The position numbers and the translations under genes are program-made. Under the pieces are notes generated by a model, which made no database searches, was not told the DNA's origin, and saw nothing but the letters and a program-made list of their open reading frames with translations. A stretch of DNA of 64,000 nucleotides from a bacterium (lineage in GTDB: Bacteria > Orphanbacterota > Orphanbacteria > Orphanbacterales > Orphanbacteraceae): contig JALGYY010000035.1 of NCBI GenBank assembly GCA_025782575.1, positions 372,001-436,000 on the forward strand, given 5' to 3'. Below, piece after piece: positions 61,154 to 64,000 of this stretch (position 1 is the first letter of the stretch; the number at the start of each line of letters is the position of its first letter).

Positions 61154-61728
61154 GACCTCTGCTCCTGCATTGGGGTTGCCGAATTGAGGTCGGCGGCATC
61201 TTGTAAAAGTGTGCGAAGCGCTTCTTTCCCTCGATGATGGTGGACCCGGGCAGTCGGTTCGCTGATACCGAGCGATTCGGCGATTTCGCGAAATGAGTAA
61301 CCCATCCACTCTCGAAGCAAAATGACGCTCCGCTGACGGTCGGAGATCTTCTTGAGCGATCGATGAAGAAGGGCCGCTTCCAGAGGATCACCGAATGAAT
61401 GGTCCACCGGAATCTCGGCGACGTCATCGAGTGAGAAGGTCTGCTTCATCCTGCGGAGAAACCGGCGCTTCCAGTCACGTGACCGTCGAATCGCGATTCC
61501 ACAAAGCCACGCTTCGATCGATCCCTCACCACGAAACGAATGAATCCCCCGTACGGCGCTCACGTATGTTTCCTGAAGTACGTCCATGGCATCCTCACGA
61601 TTTCCGATGTGGTAGAAGATGAGGCCGAACAGCCTGCCCCGCGTTTTGTCGTAGAGTTCGCGCCACGCGAGATCTTCACCATCGATCAGACGTTTTGTGA
61701 GTTTTTGATCCGGTGCGTCGGCATTCAT
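61150..61728 (-). CDS. ECF sigma factor
   Basis: ATG 61728 follows GAGAGGAA. A longer start at 61761 has a poorer ribosome site. The 192-residue protein has region 2 (LYDKTRGRLFGLIFYHIGNREDAMDVLQETYVSA) and region 4 (LREWMGYSFREIAESLGISEPTARVHHHRGKEALRTLL). It directs RNA polymerase to its own regulon. The overlapping gene encodes an anti-sigma/VWA protein, the usual partner arrangement. No target promoter is identified. Confidence 0.93.
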   Translation of the reverse strand: MNADAPDQKLTKRLIDGEDLAWRELYDKTRGRLFGLIFYHIGNREDAMDVLQETYVSAVRGIHSFRGEGSIEAWLCGIAIRRSRDWKRRFLRRMKQTFSLDDVAEIPVDHSFGDPLEAALLHRSLKKISDRQRSVILLREWMGYSFREIAESLGISEPTARVHHHRGKEALRTLLQDAADLNSATPMQEQRS

Positions 61729-61863
61729 CCGGAGATTCCTCTCACTTGTTCGTAGTTCCATTCCCGTTCTGTGCTCATGGAGTCGCAGGTCCGGATCGGA
61801 ACGTTTACAGATGCCGGGAAGACTGTACGATTATTTCGTGCAGGGAGGGGGTGAGGTGAGTGG

Positions 61864-63096
61864 CTATCCCCGGCTCGCAAGCAGAGTCTTCAGCCGCCGT
61901 TGAAGATCGACCTCGTCGCCGGGCTCGAATCCGATCTTTCTTTCGACAATCGTCCCCTCTCGATCAATGAGAAAGAGAGTAGGAATCCCTCCCACCTGAT
62001 AAGTCCGTCCTGTAACGCCCCCCATGCGACGATCCATGACAACGGGAAACGAGAAACCGTTTTCTTCCATGTAGTGGTCGACATGAGAAACGGAATCGTC
62101 GTAACTGACCGTAAACAGCAACAGGTTCTGCTCTTCAAACCGCTCGACGAGATTGACAAGTTGAGGAACCTCCTCAACACATCCGGATCACCAGGTGGCC
62201 CAGTAGGCGAGAAGTGTGGGCCGGCCATCGCGGACGGCGGAAAATTGAATGGAGCGGCCCGAGCGGTCAGGCAGCCGGAAATCAGGTGCCCGATCTCCTA
62301 TTAGAAGCGCCGTCCGAGGCTCAGGCGGAATTGAAGGCGTTCCCCAAACGACCCATTGCCCGGCAGGATCCCATCGGTCGAGCGTAAAGGCCCGGCCGTC
62401 GATCAGGAATGATTCATCGAGTCTAAATCTTTCCACACTGTTTCGGTTCCCGTCAAACATGCCATCACCGTTCTGATCGATCAGGAGGAGATCCTCAGCC
62501 TCGAACAGTCCGTTCCCGTCTCCGTCGTAGAGCGCGAACCGCGGGCCTCCACCCGGAAACTGAGCCTGACGGAGCTCGGCGGATTCATAACGAAATTGAA
62601 CGCTTCCGTTTCTGGTGCGAAGAAGGGGGAGTATGCGAAAGGACGGGGCCGGCAGATCGATCGGCTCGGATTGGAAGTAACCGGGATGGCCGGGATAAGG
62701 GGTAATCAGGAATTCGACAGTCGGATGATCGGTCCCCTGATACTCGATTCGGAACTGCATGTCGTCGAGCACCCCGCCCCGAGTGGCACGTAGCGACACG
62801 ATCGCCTCCGTGCCGCCATCTCCCCCGCGGGGAAGTTTCACTGTCCATTCGACGACCTCATCCGGTGACGGTACTTCGTCGTTCAAAGAAGCTTCTACTG
62901 TCATCTCCAACTGGGGCGAGGCGCTCCATACGGGATGCTCGCCCAGAGGAACGGTCTCCAGTTCTGTAGGACCGGAGCTCCCACCACAGGATAGCGCGAG
63001 GATCAGAAGGACGCCGAAGAGCGCGCGGGACCCGGCTCCTGCTCGATTGAATTCCCCAGGTGCAGTACCGGAAACTATTGGTCCGTAGTTTCTCAC
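61864..63096 (-). CDS. TlpA-like lipoprotein with an in-frame TGA at the first redox position (candidate selenoprotein)
   Basis: One frame runs from ATG 63096 to 61864 (410 codons) and is interrupted only by TGA at 62188-62190 (codon 303). The N-terminal 220 residues are a lipoprotein (lipobox LALSC) with beta-rich domains. A TlpA-type thioredoxin domain then starts at GDRAPDFRLPDRSG and reads LLAYWATW-[TGA]-SGCVEEV. Beyond the TGA it stays coding: LLLFTVSYDDSVSH, then VGGIPTLFLIDREG (cis-Pro) to the natural end. The TGA takes the place of the first Cys in WATWCxxC, giving U-x-x-C. A hairpin follows at the right distance. The start overlaps the lipid-kinase gene by 4 bases. The alternative is a sequencing error or nonsense mutation. 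Confidence 0.85.
62160..62190 (-). promoter_or_regulatory. SECIS-like element after the in-frame TGA
   Basis: Starting 9 bases after the TGA, GTTGAGG (62172-62178) pairs perfectly with CCTCAAC (62160-62166). The loop AGGTT contains the GGU that bacterial SelB recognises. The loop begins 16 bases after the TGA, at the short end of the 16-37 base range reported for bacterial SECIS. Confidence 0.65.
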
Positions 63097-63998
63097 CCGC
63101 CCCTCTTGCTTGATCCGTGATGCCCGAAATCATGGGGAAGTCTCACTTTGAGCGCCCCCGGTTTCAGGGTGTAATCGAGCACCGCACCCGCTTCGATCGG
63201 TTCACCATCGACATGGAGCGGGCCCCGGTTCGTTCTGGTAATACGCGCGGCGCGACAACGGTAAATCTCCACTTGCGGAATCGACCGGATCGAACCATCA
63301 AAAAGTCTGGGTGAATTCACCACTACTTCGAGGGCGTTCAGACTTCGAACCATGACAACATCCAGGATGCCGTCAGTCGGGTCGGCTTCGGGAGCGATGA
63401 TCGCACCGGAACCGAACTGGCTTGTATTGGCAACGGTCACGAGAAAGACGGGAGCGATCACTTCCATGTCATCGAACTGCAGGCTGACTTCTACCGGCCT
63501 GTACTGGAGTGATTCCCGAGCCGCGATCCCGAGATAGGGAAGCAGGCCGCGCACCTTGCTGCGGGTGAATTCTTCGCCGACAATCGCGTCAAAACCGAGT
63601 CCCGAAACACAGAAGAACGGCTCACCGTTCACATAACCGACATCGAGCGAAACGTCGCGGCCGCCACGAAGGACCTGGTACGCGCCTCGCAAAGTCGAGC
63701 CGATTCCAAGTGCCCGCGCGAAGCCGTTCCCCGAGCCGAGAGGGAGCACGCCGAGTGTGGACCCTGTACCCGTCAGGGCATCAGCGATATGGTGCACCGT
63801 CCCGTCGCCACCCGCCGCGACTACAAGATCAACACCGCTCGCTGCGGCCGATCGGGCGGAGGAAATCAGATCTTCCTCACTGCGAGGCACAAGGACCGTC
63901 ACCTGATCATCCGGCAGGACACCGGACACACGTTCCCCGAGTCGCTGTCTGTCCCTGGGGAGTCCGGCCTTGGGATTGACGAGTACTGTTACTTGCAT
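63093..63998 (-). CDS. Diacylglycerol/lipid kinase family protein (DagK-like)
   Basis: ATG 63998 is 2 bases from the window edge, so its ribosome site is outside. The 301-residue protein has VNPKAG, the catalytic GGDGTVHHIADAL, LPLGSGNGFARALG and SGLGFDAIVGEEF, all DAGK_cat family motifs (DgkB/YegS/LpxK-like lipid kinases). It phosphorylates diacylglycerol or a related lipid with ATP, in the inner membrane. It overlaps the TlpA-like gene by 4 bases and probably shares its transcript. Confidence 0.93.
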   Translation of the reverse strand: MQVTVLVNPKAGLPRDRQRLGERVSGVLPDDQVTVLVPRSEEDLISSARSAAASGVDLVVAAGGDGTVHHIADALTGTGSTLGVLPLGSGNGFARALGIGSTLRGAYQVLRGGRDVSLDVGYVNGEPFFCVSGLGFDAIVGEEFTRSKVRGLLPYLGIAARESLQYRPVEVSLQFDDMEVIAPVFLVTVANTSQFGSGAIIAPEADPTDGILDVVMVRSLNALEVVVNSPRLFDGSIRSIPQVEIYRCRAARITRTNRGPLHVDGEPIEAGAVLDYTLKPGALKVRLPHDFGHHGSSKRGG

Positions 63999-64000
63999 GA

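Noticed and set aside
61864-62121. Separate short thioredoxin gene starting at an internal ATG (62121)
   Set aside because: It lacks the redox motif and the first strands of the fold, and the frame continues upstream without break except the TGA; it is part of the TlpA-like gene.

Overview
The window reads as chromosomal DNA of a Gram-negative bacterium, moderately GC-rich by eye. The best phylum-level hint is the M36 protease at 15767-18718. It ends in a FlgD-like Ig sorting domain with the NPFNPTT signature, typical of the wider FCB group and its candidate phyla (Eisenbacteria, Latescibacteria, Krumholzibacteria and relatives). Signal peptides, lipoboxes and ExbB/ExbD-type motor proteins also point to a two-membrane cell. 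A precise taxon cannot be given from sequence reading alone. Genes are dense, mostly on the minus strand, and often overlap by 4 bases (ATGA), so many are translationally coupled.

Layout. 1-4.1 kb: 5' part of a PrkA kinase gene, several small secreted proteins and a 56-residue bacterial histone. 4.2-9.2 kb: an operon led by a fusion of a sigma-factor-like region with an O6-alkylguanine-DNA alkyltransferase, followed by an ABC exporter whose last permease carries a CPBP protease domain. 9.7-15.1 kb: an AAA+ activator with a lost GAFTGA loop, tRNA-Glu beside an amidohydrolase remnant, a phosphofructokinase with PPi-type residues, and a DUF512 radical-SAM protein. 15.4-20.5 kb: a small secreted protein, the M36 protease and a membrane-anchored sulfatase-fold enzyme.

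20.6-25.9 kb: a RiPP operon. A consensus promoter precedes two tandem precursor peptides (40 and 43 aa) with lasso-type YxxP leaders. A strong terminator follows, then a PqqD-like recognition protein, an HprK-like kinase, a B2-type transglutaminase-fold protease, a nucleotidyltransferase and an ABC exporter. No lasso cyclase is present in the window. 26-33 kb: two Nudix enzymes, a glycosyltransferase, and lexA in an operon behind a degenerate DNA polymerase III alpha-like gene whose promoter holds a candidate operator.

33-42.6 kb: a response regulator, a membrane protein, a MacA-like adaptor with two MacB-type permeases but no ATPase, glutamine synthetase, and a pilus-retraction locus (pilT with two apparent frameshifts, a DUF4388 gene and a pseudo-PilT). 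42.6-56 kb: a DUF3857/transglutaminase-like protein, a UPF0173 hydrolase and a nine-gene minus-strand operon for an energised envelope machine (ExbB, two ExbD, AgmX/PglI-type protein, TPR proteins, lipoproteins), resembling the Agl-Glt type of motor. 56-64 kb: a Clp-like AAA+ protein lacking Walker B acids, an ECF sigma factor coupled to an anti-sigma/VWA protein, and a TlpA-like lipoprotein with an in-frame TGA at the first redox position followed by a SECIS-like hairpin (candidate selenoprotein), overlapped by a diacylglycerol-kinase-family gene.
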